A stretch of 64,000 nucleotides of DNA from Hymenobacter siberiensis (GCF_018967845.1 NZ_JAHLZZ010000001.1:3100001-3164000); one strand, 5' to 3'; shown: positions 1 through 7,725, numbered from the stretch's first letter. Program-made: numbers and translations. The notes: generated by a model from the sequence alone, not told the origin.

Positions 1-453
1 CTGGGCAGGATGGAAACGGCGATGCTGCCGGCCAACCTGGTGCCGACGCGGGATATTTTTCTGTTCTGCTGCTACACGGGGCTGCGCTACTCAGACGTAT
101 TGGGGCTGCACCGGGGCAACCTGCACGAATGGAACGGGGGGCGGGTACTGCGGCTGATGATGAGCAAGACGCGGGCGGGGGTGAGCATCTACCTGACTGC
201 TCCGGCGGCGGCGGCTATCATTGACAAGTACGCCGATGCGGAACGGCTAAAGCTGCTGTCGGTGCATCCGAATCAGGTGATGAATAAGTATCTGAAACGG
301 GTGTGCAAGCTGGCTGGGCTGCTGGGGGCGGCCGACCTGGTGAGTTATGTTACGCAGTGCTTGCCGCCCTCCCCGTTCGCCTTACCCCCTGGCCCCTCTT
401 CGAAAACGAGAACTGACTCATCGCCTTTAGCGCTAAAAATCAATAACTTTTAA
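1..453 (+). pseudogene. Truncated tyrosine recombinase (integrase) fragment
   Basis: The reading frame is open to the left window edge, so the N-terminus lies outside. Residues around 15-30 carry the block FLFCCYTGLRYSDV, which holds the first catalytic Arg of Bacteroidota phage-type integrases. It is followed by a beta-sheet region (SKTRAGVSIYLTAPAA) and NQVMNKYLKRVCKLAGL, where family members lead into the second half of the catalytic domain. After about residue 110 similarity stops, and the H-x-x-R, H/W and Tyr nucleophile motifs are missing. The gene is therefore 3'-truncated and cannot recombine DNA. It sits beside further mobile-element debris. An intact copy may exist elsewhere, but this piece is a remnant. 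Confidence 0.75.
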
Positions 454-1122
454 CCAGGGCCATTACTACGAGCTGACCTACACTTTCATGCTCACCAACA
501 AGCATGATTCGAGCGCACCATGAAGCAGGGCGACAACCTGACTATCCTGGTCAGCATCGATGGGGGCACGGCAGCCTCGGAAATTGCCTGCTCCATGCTG
601 CTTGCTGAATGGCAGAAAAGTCAGGAAGGCGACTGGTCGGGGCGTCGATGCGCAGGCCGTGCCGGTGTACGTTATCGGTGAATAGCGCCATTCCCGGCCT
701 TAGACTTGATGAGCACTCTCAAAGTCACAGGGCTGGGCCGTTGCTCGATTCCCCGGTGGATGAGGTAGTTCGGCATGGTTCAGGGGAAAGCACCCCGGCG
801 CCCCTCACCAAGTGGACCAAGACAAAACGCTGTTTTTCCCCGCCGGTATTAAAGCGTGTTAGCTCCTGCTTCCCGGACACTCCTGCACTGCCAGTACAAT
901 GGCTTATAACCCATAAAGACAGGATTAAGGCGCTGCTGGAACCTCATAACGCACCTGATAACGCCTTGAACAGGGGGTATGCCCTGCCTTTTATTATACA
1001 ACGATTGGTAGTAGGGGAGCGTAGTAAGTACAAGTCCTGTACTGGGGCTGGACATGCCAACGCCAAGCGGAGGCCGGCCCGCCGACTCGACCCGTTCTGT
1101 TTCTCTTAACCCAACGCCCGCT
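454..1122. other. Gene-poor remnant region, no confident gene
   Basis: This 670-base stretch has no reading frame with convincing coding character. Short patches look like decayed coding DNA, for example a translated GHYYELTYTFMLTNKHDSS near 468-520 and GDNLTILVSIDGGTAASEIA near 530-590, but they are in different frames and run into stops. The longer frame at 609-1109 is rich in Arg, Ser and Pro without domain-like features, and was rejected. Confidence 0.5.
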
Positions 1123-2124
1123 ATGGAAAATACTCCCCGCCCCCAATCCGCCGCAACCTATTTGCCCAAGGGCGAAACCGGTCGCAGTTTGCCCGCCGAC
1201 CGCACCGTGCTGCTGGTGATTGACCCCGTGAACGACTTTCTCTCCGAAGGCGGCGCGGCGTGGGAGATGACCAAGGGCACGGTGGAAAAGAACAACGTCA
1301 TCCCCAACCTGAAGCGGGCCATCGATGGCGCCCGCGCCCAGGGCATCCAGGTGCTGTTCGGGCCCATGGCCTACACTGAGGAGGATTACGCCCAGCACAG
1401 CCTGCAGAAGCGCAGCGGCATCAACCGCCTCATGTTTGAGAACAAGATGTTTCTGGCCGGTAGCTGGGGCGCCGACTTCCACCCCGAGCTGCAGCCTCAG
1501 GCCAGCGACATCGTGCTGCTACCCCACAAAAGCTGCGACGTGTTCCAGACCGACCTGGCCGAGCACCTGGAAAGCCGCGGCATCACCCACCTGGTCATCG
1601 CCGGAATGACGGCCAACCTCTGCTGCGAGAGCACCGGCCGCCACGGCACCGAAGCCGGCTACGACGTTACCTTCATTTCCGACGCCATCGGCGCGGCCGG
1701 CCTGCCCGAATACGAGGCAGCCATCCACATCAACTTTCCCCTGATTGCTAACGGCGTCATCACCGTCGACGACTTTCTGGCGAGCATCGAGCACCCGCCC
1801 GTGCCCGCGGTGGCAGTCGGCGACACGGTGCATGGCTCTGGCGACGGCAAGATTGGCACGGTCGATAAAGTGGTGAACGACGGGGACGGACCGGGGTATA
1901 TGGTAGTCAAGCAGGGGCTGCTCAAGAGCGACGTCTACATTCCCTTCGACGCCGTGGTGCGGCGTAGCGGTACCGACGTGTTCATCAACCTGCCCAAGCT
2001 GATTGTGGGCAAGATGCCCTGGACCGAGCCGCCCACGGCTGCCGCCAACGAGGCTAAGCAGGGCCCACCCGCCGCGCAGGTCGATAAGCTCTACGGCTCC
2101 TACGCGCCCACCGGTAGGTCCTAG
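1123..2124 (+). CDS. Isochorismatase-family cysteine hydrolase fused to DUF2171-like domain
   Basis: A 333-residue protein. The N-terminal 200 residues form an isochorismatase/nicotinamidase fold with all three catalytic residues: Asp in VLLVIDPVNDF, Lys in LLPHKSCD and Cys in GMTANLCCEST, the last with the cis-peptide neighbourhood. Such enzymes hydrolyse amides or enol-ethers; the substrate here cannot be read from sequence. After a short linker, residues about 230-290 (VGDTVHGSGDGKIGTVDKV, later SDVYIPFDAVVRR) match the PRC-barrel-like DUF2171 module. The C-terminal 40 residues are Pro/Ala-rich. The ATG at 1123 is preferred to the in-frame ATG at 1054 because the preceding 23 residues are low-complexity and lack family similarity. 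A strong terminator follows the stop. Confidence 0.85.
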   Translation: MENTPRPQSAATYLPKGETGRSLPADRTVLLVIDPVNDFLSEGGAAWEMTKGTVEKNNVIPNLKRAIDGARAQGIQVLFGPMAYTEEDYAQHSLQKRSGINRLMFENKMFLAGSWGADFHPELQPQASDIVLLPHKSCDVFQTDLAEHLESRGITHLVIAGMTANLCCESTGRHGTEAGYDVTFISDAIGAAGLPEYEAAIHINFPLIANGVITVDDFLASIEHPPVPAVAVGDTVHGSGDGKIGTVDKVVNDGDGPGYMVVKQGLLKSDVYIPFDAVVRRSGTDVFINLPKLIVGKMPWTEPPTAAANEAKQGPPAAQVDKLYGSYAPTGRS

Positions 2125-2164
2125 GCCCGCTTTATTCTCCCGGTTTGCATCCGATAGATATACT

Positions 2165-2201
2165 AGCCAATGGCTGCCCCAAGGCAGCCATTGGCTTTTT
2201 T
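2165..2201 (+). terminator. Rho-independent terminator after isochorismatase gene
   Basis: A perfect 14-bp stem (2165-2178 with 2183-2196) with a 4-nt loop, followed by a run of six T. It lies 40 nt after the stop of the isochorismatase gene. Confidence 0.85.
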
Positions 2202-2220
2202 GCTTTTCATTGACAGCGCG

Positions 2221-2470
2221 CCATAACCCGATTCAAAAAAACTGTCTGGTTACGGGCGGTAGCTTGGACATCGGCAAGACGACCTCGTTGTGGCTGGCTG
2301 CGAAGGGCGGCAAAGTGGCCACCCTGAGCCGCATCCGGTCGGAAGGCAACGCGGTGGTGGCGGCAATTGAAAAGGCGGGCGGCACGGCCTTGGTTATCCA
2401 GACCGACACGGCTACTCCCGACGAGCTGCCGGCCGTCCGTGGACGTATCGATGCCCAGGTCCAGCGCCAC
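2221..2470 (+). pseudogene. Short-chain dehydrogenase/reductase N-terminal remnant
   Basis: In one frame the translation reads NCLVTGGSLDIGKTTSLWLAA followed by a beta strand and a segment resembling VVAAIEKAGGTALVIQTDT. This is the NAD(P)-binding N-terminus of an SDR enzyme, with TGGSLDIG in place of the usual TGxxxGIG. There is no start codon in a suitable place. Similarity ends near 2465, where the frame passes into unrelated sequence, so about two thirds of the enzyme (including the YxxxK active site) is gone. Dead fragment. Confidence 0.7.
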
Positions 2471-2509
2471 GAAAGGCGGCTACCCACTCCGACCTTTTTC
2501 CAGGCGTAC

Positions 2510-2974
2510 TCATTCCTTGCCCGGAACCGCCCCGCTCAGCCAGGCCAGGTTGCGCCGCTCATCGTCCACGAAGCCCACGGACTCGTAGAGGCACTGGGCG
2601 CGGGCATTGTAGGGCTCGGTTTGCAGGTACAAGGCCACTAGGCCTGCGGCCCGGGCCTGCTGCTGCAACAGGAGCAGCGCGGCGCGGCCCACGCCCCGGC
2701 TGCGGGCCGCGCCGGCCATGTACAGTTCATCGACGAGGGCGTAGCGCCCGCCCCGCTCGAAGGTGAAGTAGGTGATGCCAGCGTAGCCCACGGCCTGGCC
2801 GGCATCATCGAGCAGATACAGCGCCCCCCACTCGGGATGGGCTACGCCCACGATGCGGCCAGCGCCTGCTGCGCGGCCGCGTCGTGGGCGTAGCCGAAGT
2901 GCTGGTAGAAGTCGGCCAAGGGGCAGCCGCGCGGCCAGGCTGGCCGGGGTAACGGGGCGAAGGATTAGGGTCAT
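2510..2974 (-). CDS. GNAT acetyltransferase with two compensating frameshifts
   Basis: Starting at the ATG at 2974, the frame encodes 154 residues. The second half is a clear GNAT acyltransferase: LVDELYMAGAARSRGVGRAA holds the acetyl-CoA-binding R-x-x-G-x-G/A signature, and YNARAQCLYESVGF is the typical C-terminal motif. The first part is also GNAT-like (TLILRPVTPASLAARLPL). Residues about 20-41, however, are nonsense in this frame, while the +1 frame reads LADFYQHFGYAHDAAAQQAL, the expected family sequence. A one-base insertion near 2920-2923 and a one-base loss near 2855 explain it. Either a decaying gene that still yields a full-length product, or two sequencing errors. In-frame extension upstream to 3370 overlaps transposase debris and is not believed. 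Confidence 0.7.
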   Translation of the reverse strand: MTLILRPVTPASLAARLPLGRLLPALRLRPRRGRAAGAGRIVGVAHPEWGALYLLDDAGQAVGYAGITYFTFERGGRYALVDELYMAGAARSRGVGRAALLLLQQQARAAGLVALYLQTEPYNARAQCLYESVGFVDDERRNLAWLSGAVPGKE

Positions 2975-3086
2975 GGGTAAATAAATAGTGCGAAAGCAAG
3001 CACACGGCTGGGCCGGGTGGGCGGCAAGCCTTCCTTCGCTACTACGGAAATACCATCCGCCAGGACCGGCGCTACGGCTACCGGCC

Positions 3087-3566
3087 CTGTACGCCTCGAC
3101 GGCCGTACGCGCGCACCAGGTGGCGGCCGGGGCAAAAAAAGATAGTCCCGTCGGCCAGGCGCTCGGCCTTAGCCGGGGTGGTTTCACAACCAAGCACCAC
3201 CTGAGTTGCGACGCCCACGGCCGGATTTGCGCCCTGGCCCTGACCGCGGTGGCCAAGCCGGCGATTGCCCGCAAGTCCCGGGGCTGTTGCGGAGCCACCT
3301 GCGGGCGGGGCAGGTCGTCTTGGCCGACAGCGCCTACGACGCGGACTACGTGCGCGTCCAGATAGGACAAGCCGGGGCCGGGATTCCCAGCAAGAAAAAC
3401 TGGACATTATCCCTCGAACACGATGCTGAAATGTATAGAACGAAACCAGATTGAACGAGCCATCAATGGCTTAAAACGTTTTCGGGCCGTGGCAACCCGC
3501 TTTGATAAGCGGGCCCCCAATTATTTTGCCACCTGTTGCTTGACTGCCGCGCTAACGTGGCTCTAA
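3087..3566 (+). pseudogene. IS5-family (IS427-like) transposase remnant
   Basis: Three frames must be joined to recover the protein. The first gives STAVRAHQVAAGAKKDSP and SRGGFTTKHHLSCDAHGR, the conserved region around the first catalytic Asp in IS427-type DDE transposases. The second gives AGQVVLADSAYDADYVRVQI and IPSKKN, containing the second Asp block. The third ends in IERAINGLKRFRAVATRFDK and APNYFATC, the conserved C-terminal Glu region, closing at TAA 3564-3566. At least two frameshifts and a missing N-terminus show it is inactive. Terminal inverted repeats were not recognised. Confidence 0.75.
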
Positions 3567-3683
3567 CTGTAAACCCCCCTAGCTCATCGGTGGGCGTAAA
3601 AGGCCCCGCAGGGGGCTTCTGCGCATCCCCACATACTAAGTAGTGGTACTGGCAAGTCCGACAGGCGGCTAATCGTGTATTAG

Positions 3684-3720
3684 ACCCCATGCAAATCAAG
3701 TGTTTGCATGGGGTTTTTTT
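3684..3720 (+). terminator. Rho-independent terminator
   Basis: A perfect 12-bp stem (3684-3695 with 3703-3714) with a 7-nt loop followed by seven or more T. It points to the right and follows the transposase remnant. No intact plus-strand gene now feeds it. Confidence 0.8.
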
Positions 3721-3731
3721 GTGGCCGGCCT

Positions 3732-4100
3732 TTAGTAGCGAAGACTGCTCCAGTGAATGAGCTGGCCCACGAAAGGCAGCCCGTGGTAGCCGTCCAGGAA
3801 TTGCAGCAGCAGCCCGGGCGATTCGAACCCGTCGCGGTGGGTAAACTCGGTGAGTTCCGGGGCCGACAGTTGGCGGCCGTTTATTTCGATTACCGGGGTT
3901 CCGTGACTTACTTCCACTCGAATGTTCTGAACATTCTGCGCCACCCCGTCGGGCCAGAACTTACGCATGCCGTCCTGCCCCACGTTCACGTAAAATTTAA
4001 TAGACTGGCCGGCGCTCCAGCGGTTGCCGAAGCGGATGGTATGGACTTTCACGCCCGTAGTGATTAGCGGAATGAAATCGGTTTGAAATTCTAAAATCAT
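3732..4100 (-). CDS. ASCH/PUA-like domain protein
   Basis: 122 residues from ATG 4100. The sequence opens MILEFQTDFIPLITTGVKVH and continues TIRFGNRWSAGQ, the K-x-H-T-I-R motif at the start of ASCH domains, and closes with HRDGFESPGLLLQFLDGYHG and LIHWSSLRY, the D-G-F and H-W-x-x-L-x-Y blocks. ASCH domains share a beta-barrel with PUA RNA-binding domains and are thought to bind RNA or modified nucleotides; the substrate here is unknown. The frame stays open upstream to 4457, but that extension is the shadow of the plus-strand gene at 4230-4439. It faces away from that gene; the start matches the family. Confidence 0.75.
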   Translation of the reverse strand: MILEFQTDFIPLITTGVKVHTIRFGNRWSAGQSIKFYVNVGQDGMRKFWPDGVAQNVQNIRVEVSHGTPVIEINGRQLSAPELTEFTHRDGFESPGLLLQFLDGYHGLPFVGQLIHWSSLRY

Positions 4101-4229
4101 GCTGTTGAAGTAGGGGCGGTACCGCCACACTGACCACCGGGGGCGTGCAGTATAATGCATTTCACCGGAGTATTGCTGGCGGTTACCCAAAATAATAGCC
4201 GTCAGGTCACCAGTTAGCGTAGGCGATAC

Positions 4230-4439
4230 ATGGACCCGAATCAAACGCCTCCCAATCCGGAAGAGCAATCCGCTCCCGACGACCACCTGCTCGACCACCT
4301 GCTCGAAGACCTGGTTGCCGCCACCGGTCTTTTCAACCCAGCCCAAATCTGGCAGCGTGAAGTCGAGCTGGAAGCATTGGATGAGCAGGCAGATACTGGC
4401 ACCGATAATGCGGAGCGTGCCGAACTTCCGATAGTCTAA
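4230..4439 (+). CDS. Small acidic hypothetical protein (69 aa)
   Basis: ATG 4230 to TAA 4439. The product is very acidic and polar, beginning MDPNQTPPNPEEQSAPDD, then an amphipathic stretch DHLLDHLLEDLVAATG and an acidic tail. No signal peptide or membrane segment. Codon usage (GAC, CTG, GCC rich) resembles the neighbouring real genes, which is why this strand is preferred over the overlapping minus frame. It is divergent from the ASCH gene and ends just before a hairpin shared with the convergent PAP2 gene. No family recognised. Confidence 0.5.
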   Translation: MDPNQTPPNPEEQSAPDDHLLDHLLEDLVAATGLFNPAQIWQREVELEALDEQADTGTDNAERAELPIV

Positions 4440-4455
4440 CGCATAAAGCCCGCTC

Positions 4456-4508
4456 AAACGTCATTCGGCTCGCCGGAACATATTGTTTCGACGGGCCGAA
4501 TGACGTTT
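4456..4508. repeat. Convergent-gene hairpin with AACGTCATTCGGC arms
   Basis: Perfect 14-bp arms at 4456-4469 and 4495-4508; the 25-nt interior also pairs partly (CGCCGGAACA against TGTTTCGACG with G-U pairs). It lies between two convergent stop codons, so it could act as a bidirectional terminator, although neither side has a long T run. Its outer bases (ACGTCAT) resemble the ends of the larger palindromes at 52.1 and 61.1 kb. Confidence 0.6.
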
Positions 4509-4528
4509 ATCCAGAGGCTCTTCGGCTG

Positions 4529-5353
4529 CTATTTCGGCCGCCAGGTGAAGCACAGGCCCGTGCCGCCCGCCGGGGTCCACATGGGCATGAAGCTGGTGTC
4601 GCCGATGCCGCGGCCCGTGGGCTTGTGGCCCCAGCGGTCGCGATGGGTCAGGTAGGCCACGTGGGCCGAGAGAATGCCGAAGCCCGCCCCGGCTACCACG
4701 TCCGACTCCCAGTGCTTGTTATTTATCATGCGGAAGGCAGCCACGCTCGTAGCCAGCGTATAAGCCCCGATGCCGTACCACTGGCTTTTGTCGCGGAACT
4801 CGGTGTGCACAATGCTGGCGGCCAGAAAGGCCTGCGCCGTGTGCCCCGATGGAAACGATAGACTATTGGAGCCATCGGGTCGCTCGATGCGGGTAAGGGT
4901 TTTCACCACATACACTGAGGAAAGCATAATCAGCTCACTTTTCACGATGACGAGCCCGAGGTTTATCCGGTCGCTGCGCGACTCCACGCCGGCCAGCAGC
5001 ACCACGGGAATCTCTAGGTAGGGCGCCCATTGTAGGAAGTCATCAATGTGGTTGCTGTAGTCGCCAAACGTGTGGTGAATGTCACTCTTGGCATCGTAGG
5101 AGCTGTAAAAGCCATTGCCGTTGATGGTGCTGATGCCGTAGCTAATCAGCACCGCCGGCACAATGCTGGCCCGAAACCCTTTGCTTTTGAAAAAAGACTT
5201 TTTAATCAGTGAGGACACCCCGGCGGGGTTCTGGTACTTGTGCGTGGTATCTGCTGGCGCGGGGGTGGCCAGGGGCACCTGCGCGGCCGCCAGCTGCGGT
5301 GCCGACGCCAGTGGCAGGAGCAGGGCCGCCGAAAGGAGATAACGGGAAATCAT
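4529..5353 (-). CDS. PAP2-family membrane phosphatase
   Basis: 274 residues with a cleavable signal peptide (MISRYLLSAALLLPLASAPQ, AlaXAla-type site near residue 25). The phosphatidic-acid-phosphatase/haloperoxidase triad is complete: K-x6-RP in KTLTRIERP (about residue 155), PSGH in SLSFPSGHTAQAF (about 172) and R-x5-H-x3-D in RMINNKHWESDVVAG (about 210). Hydrophobic helices lie around the motifs. Such enzymes dephosphorylate lipid phosphates, for example undecaprenyl pyrophosphate or lipid A, at the periplasmic face; the exact lipid is not readable. It stands alone, with the 10-bp minisatellite in its upstream region. Confidence 0.88.
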   Translation of the reverse strand: MISRYLLSAALLLPLASAPQLAAAQVPLATPAPADTTHKYQNPAGVSSLIKKSFFKSKGFRASIVPAVLISYGISTINGNGFYSSYDAKSDIHHTFGDYSNHIDDFLQWAPYLEIPVVLLAGVESRSDRINLGLVIVKSELIMLSSVYVVKTLTRIERPDGSNSLSFPSGHTAQAFLAASIVHTEFRDKSQWYGIGAYTLATSVAAFRMINNKHWESDVVAGAGFGILSAHVAYLTHRDRWGHKPTGRGIGDTSFMPMWTPAGGTGLCFTWRPK

Positions 5354-5510
5354 AGAAATGGAGCTTTATAAGGCGAAGAAACGGCAGCTAACTGTAATCG
5401 CAGTGAATTTCTTGGGTTGAACCCATCGGGAGCGGGCCCGCTGCCCGGGTGGTATGCCGATACTCCGCTCGCGTAGCAGAAATGGTAAATGAACCAACTT
5501 ATTCTGATTT

Positions 5511-5624
5511 CTTCCGGTACGCCCCGGTACGCCCCGGTACGCCCCGGTACGCCCCGGTACGCCCCGGTACGCCCCGGTACGCCCCGGTACGCCCCGGTAC
5601 GCCCCGGTACGCCCCGGTACGTAC
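5511..5624. repeat. Minisatellite: ten perfect copies of a 10-bp unit
   Basis: Positions 5521-5620 are ten identical head-to-tail copies of GCCCCGGTAC, with a degenerate partial unit on the left (cttccggtac) and GTACCGTGGGGC on the right. The array sits in the 440-base gap between the divergent PAP2 and DUF547 genes. Frames through it (repeating RTGAYRGVPG) have no start context or domain and are not considered coding. No other gene is seen in 5354-5795. Confidence 0.95.
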
Positions 5625-5795
5625 CGTGGGGCTGTTGAGTAATCCGAAGTGTAGTCATTTGACATCACGCGCAGGATGACGCACCGGGTATGTCGCTAAA
5701 CAGCGTATGAAACTGTTTAAATCGTGTCTGGCTGCGTAAGTGCTTTTTGTCAGGGCATCAAGCCCGACATCACCACTCTTTTACGAATCTGCTTC

Positions 5796-6599
5796 ATGCG
5801 CTTAATTCCCCGTTTTACGTTCCTGTGCCTGTTTGCGCTGGTTACGGCTTTCACCTCTGGCTGCGGCTATATCCGCTACCTTATTCCCCTCAATCCCACG
5901 GCCAAAACGGCAACCACGCCGCCCACCCACGCCGCCTGGGATAGCCAGCTGAAAAAATACGTCAACAACCAGGGACTGGTCGATTACAAAGCGTGGCAGG
6001 GCGACAGCCTCGCGCTCAATGCTTATTTGCAAGACCTGTCTGCGCACCTGCCCAGCAAGAGCTGGACTTCCAACAATGAGCTGGCCTACTGGATAAACGC
6101 CTACAATGCCTTTACCGTGCAGCGCATTCTGCGCGCCTATCCGGTTAAGAGCATCAAGGACCTGGGCGGTACTAAAATCTTCGTTGATACGCCCTGGGAC
6201 CAGCATTTCATCAAGCTCGACGGCAAAGATTATTCCCTCAATGATATCGAGCACCGTATCATCCGCAAGAACTTTGAGGACAACCGCATCCATGTGGCGC
6301 TGGTGTGCGCTGCCATGTCGTGCCCCCGCCTGCGCAACGAGGCCTACGTCGGTCCGCGCCTGAATGCGCAGCTCGACGAGCAGGGCCGCGACTTTGTGAA
6401 CAACCCCGCCAAAAACAAGCTGACGCCCGCCGATAAGCCGCAGCTCTCCTCCATCTTCAGCTTCTACCCCAAGGACTTCACCAAAAACGGCAGCACTTCC
6501 ATCCAGGATTTTGTGAACCGCTACGCCACGCAAAAAATCAAGCCCGATGTGCCCCTGACCTACCTGAAGTATGACTGGGACCTTAATGAGCAGAAATAA
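5796..6599 (+). CDS. DUF547 lipoprotein
   Basis: 267 residues from ATG 5796. The N-terminus MRLIPRFTFLCLFALVTAFT followed by SGC is a lipoprotein signal with the lipobox Cys near residue 23, so the protein is probably anchored in the envelope. The DUF547 core begins after residue 60 with a WDSQLKKYV..LVDYKAW segment, then ELAYWINAYNAFTVQRIL (family hallmark), HVALVCAAMSCPRLR and FSFYPKDF. The Cys in AMSCP and the His upstream are conserved in the family, whose function is unknown. The frame is open 24 codons upstream, but that part lacks a signal sequence, so the later ATG is chosen. Confidence 0.85.
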   Translation: MRLIPRFTFLCLFALVTAFTSGCGYIRYLIPLNPTAKTATTPPTHAAWDSQLKKYVNNQGLVDYKAWQGDSLALNAYLQDLSAHLPSKSWTSNNELAYWINAYNAFTVQRILRAYPVKSIKDLGGTKIFVDTPWDQHFIKLDGKDYSLNDIEHRIIRKNFEDNRIHVALVCAAMSCPRLRNEAYVGPRLNAQLDEQGRDFVNNPAKNKLTPADKPQLSSIFSFYPKDFTKNGSTSIQDFVNRYATQKIKPDVPLTYLKYDWDLNEQK

Positions 6600-6604
6600 G
6601 CCCG

Positions 6605-6612
6605 TACTTTTG
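6605..6612 (+). promoter_or_regulatory. Putative -7 box (TACTTTTG) for HD hydrolase gene
   Basis: Matches the Bacteroidota TAnnTTTG box. It lies directly after the DUF547 stop and ahead of the next gene, with a GC-rich hairpin between them. Confidence 0.5.
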
Positions 6613-6624
6613 CCCGCTTCCCGG

Positions 6625-6658
6625 CGGCCGCTCCTCATGGGTTGCGGCCGCTTTTTTT
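6625..6658 (+). terminator. GC hairpin with T run between DUF547 and HD genes
   Basis: Two GCGGCCGC blocks form a strong stem, followed by seven T. It probably terminates the DUF547 transcript, but it lies downstream of the putative promoter at 6605, so it could also act in the leader of the following gene. Confidence 0.7.
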
Positions 6659-6669
6659 AATACCTCATT

Positions 6670-7329
6670 TTGACAGTTCTCTTGGACGTAATCGCCACCA
6701 CCGCCCGCTTTATCGAAGATAAGTTTGCCAACGAAGGCAGTGGGCACGACTGGGCACACATCCGCCGCGTCTGGCTGATGGCCCGTCGCCTCGCCGCCGC
6801 TCATCCCGAGGCCGATGCGCTGGTGACCGAGCTGGCTGCCCTGCTCCACGACATCGCCGACTGGAAATTCCACGGCGGCGACTACGAAGCCGGTCCCCGC
6901 GCCGCCCGCGCCTGGCTGCACAGCCAGCAGGTAGCCGAAGAAGTTGTTGCGCGCGTCGAAACCGTTATTCGGGAGGTTTCCTTCAAAGGCTCGGGCGTAG
7001 CCACGCCGGTTTCGAGCATCGAAGCTGCCCTGGTGCAGGACGCCGACCGGCTAGATGCCATCGGGGCCATTGGCATTGCGCGGGCGTTTGCCTACGGTGG
7101 GCACGCCGGCCGGCCGCTGCACGACCCGGCCATTGCGCCGATGGTGCACGACAGTTTTGCCAGCTACCAGAAGAATACGGCCCCTACGCTCAACCACTTC
7201 TACGAAAAGCTCTTCCACCTTCAGGACCGGCTAAATACGGATGGTGCCCGCGCCGTGGCCCGCGGGCGCCATGCGTTTATGGAAGCCTACGTGGCCCGCT
7301 TTCTGGCCGAGTGGGACGGCGAGGACTAA
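6670..7329 (+). CDS. HD-domain phosphohydrolase
   Basis: 219 residues starting with TTG at 6670; no ATG is available near the N-terminus and the family-like helix begins immediately. Metal-binding HD motifs are visible: H in SGHDWAHIRRVW, HD in ALLHDIADWKFHGGD, and D in VQDADRLDAIGAIGIARAFAY. The overall pattern matches the YedJ/YpgQ-type predicted hydrolases of about 210 residues, which act on phosphoester or nucleotide substrates. Cytoplasmic, no signal peptide. It lies 12 nt after a hairpin; the substrate cannot be inferred. Confidence 0.85.
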   Translation: MTVLLDVIATTARFIEDKFANEGSGHDWAHIRRVWLMARRLAAAHPEADALVTELAALLHDIADWKFHGGDYEAGPRAARAWLHSQQVAEEVVARVETVIREVSFKGSGVATPVSSIEAALVQDADRLDAIGAIGIARAFAYGGHAGRPLHDPAIAPMVHDSFASYQKNTAPTLNHFYEKLFHLQDRLNTDGARAVARGRHAFMEAYVARFLAEWDGED

Positions 7330-7384
7330 AATCGGCTAGCCGCCGTGTGGCCCAATGTGGGCTGTTGCCGCCTTTCCTATGCGT

Positions 7385-7392
7385 TACCTTTG
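7385..7392 (+). promoter_or_regulatory. Putative -7 box (TACCTTTG), start codon 4 nt downstream
   Basis: Exact TAnnTTTG box. The next gene's ATG begins at 7397, so transcription would start at or almost at the start codon. Confidence 0.6.
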
Positions 7393-7396
7393 TGCC

Positions 7397-7627
7397 ATGA
7401 AGCTGCTTTTTCGCTCGATATTCTGTACGCTGCTCGTGGCCTTAGCCAGCTGCCGTACCTGTCCCATCGAATCGTGCCACGTGCGCAAGGTGCACCTGCA
7501 CAGCGGGGTGAAGTACCGGGGCCAGCCGCTCTGGAAGAAGCAGAACCCCGCCATCGGCGAGAAAATCAAGACCACGAATTCCAAACCCGCGCAGCATGAC
7601 AACGACCGCAGCAAGTCCATTCGCTAA
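7397..7627 (+). CDS. Small putative lipoprotein (76 aa)
   Basis: Starts MKLLFRSIFCTLLVALAS followed by Cys: a short signal peptide with lipobox ALAS-C at residue 19, so the mature product would be a tiny lipid-anchored peptide of about 58 residues, rich in Lys, His and Cys (RTCPIESCHVRKVHLHSG). The frame is open 14 codons upstream, but that DNA contains the promoter box, so ATG 7397 is chosen. Small Cys-containing lipoproteins of this type are common next to housekeeping genes in Hymenobacter relatives. The function is unknown. Confidence 0.65.
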   Translation: MKLLFRSIFCTLLVALASCRTCPIESCHVRKVHLHSGVKYRGQPLWKKQNPAIGEKIKTTNSKPAQHDNDRSKSIR

Positions 7628-7725
7628 GCCGGCGGCGGCGGTGGGAGGGAAGGCCCTGGTTTGGTGGTTTTGAGGGTTGGTACCGGCCGTCGGCTACCTT
7701 TCGATAGTTGCTTCAATAAGTCTAT

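Noticed and set aside
609..1109. 166-codon plus frame before the isochorismatase gene
   Set aside because: Composition is Arg/Ser/Pro-biased without domain; overlapped by equally poor minus frames.
2988..3365. 125-codon plus frame as an intact gene
   Set aside because: Only its middle (RAHQVAAGAKKDSP, SRGGFTTKHHL) is meaningful, and that belongs to the broken IS5-type transposase.
4101..4457. 119-residue N-terminal extension of the ASCH protein
   Set aside because: It overlaps a plus-strand gene with better codon usage and has no family similarity; the ASCH motif starts right at ATG 4100.
5511..5624. CRISPR array
   Set aside because: Repeats are 10 bp and directly adjacent with no spacers; no cas genes in the window.
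5350..5679. Frames across the 10-bp minisatellite encoding repeating RTGAYRGVPG
   Set aside because: A 10-bp unit is open in several frames on both strands by chance; no start context or downstream domain.
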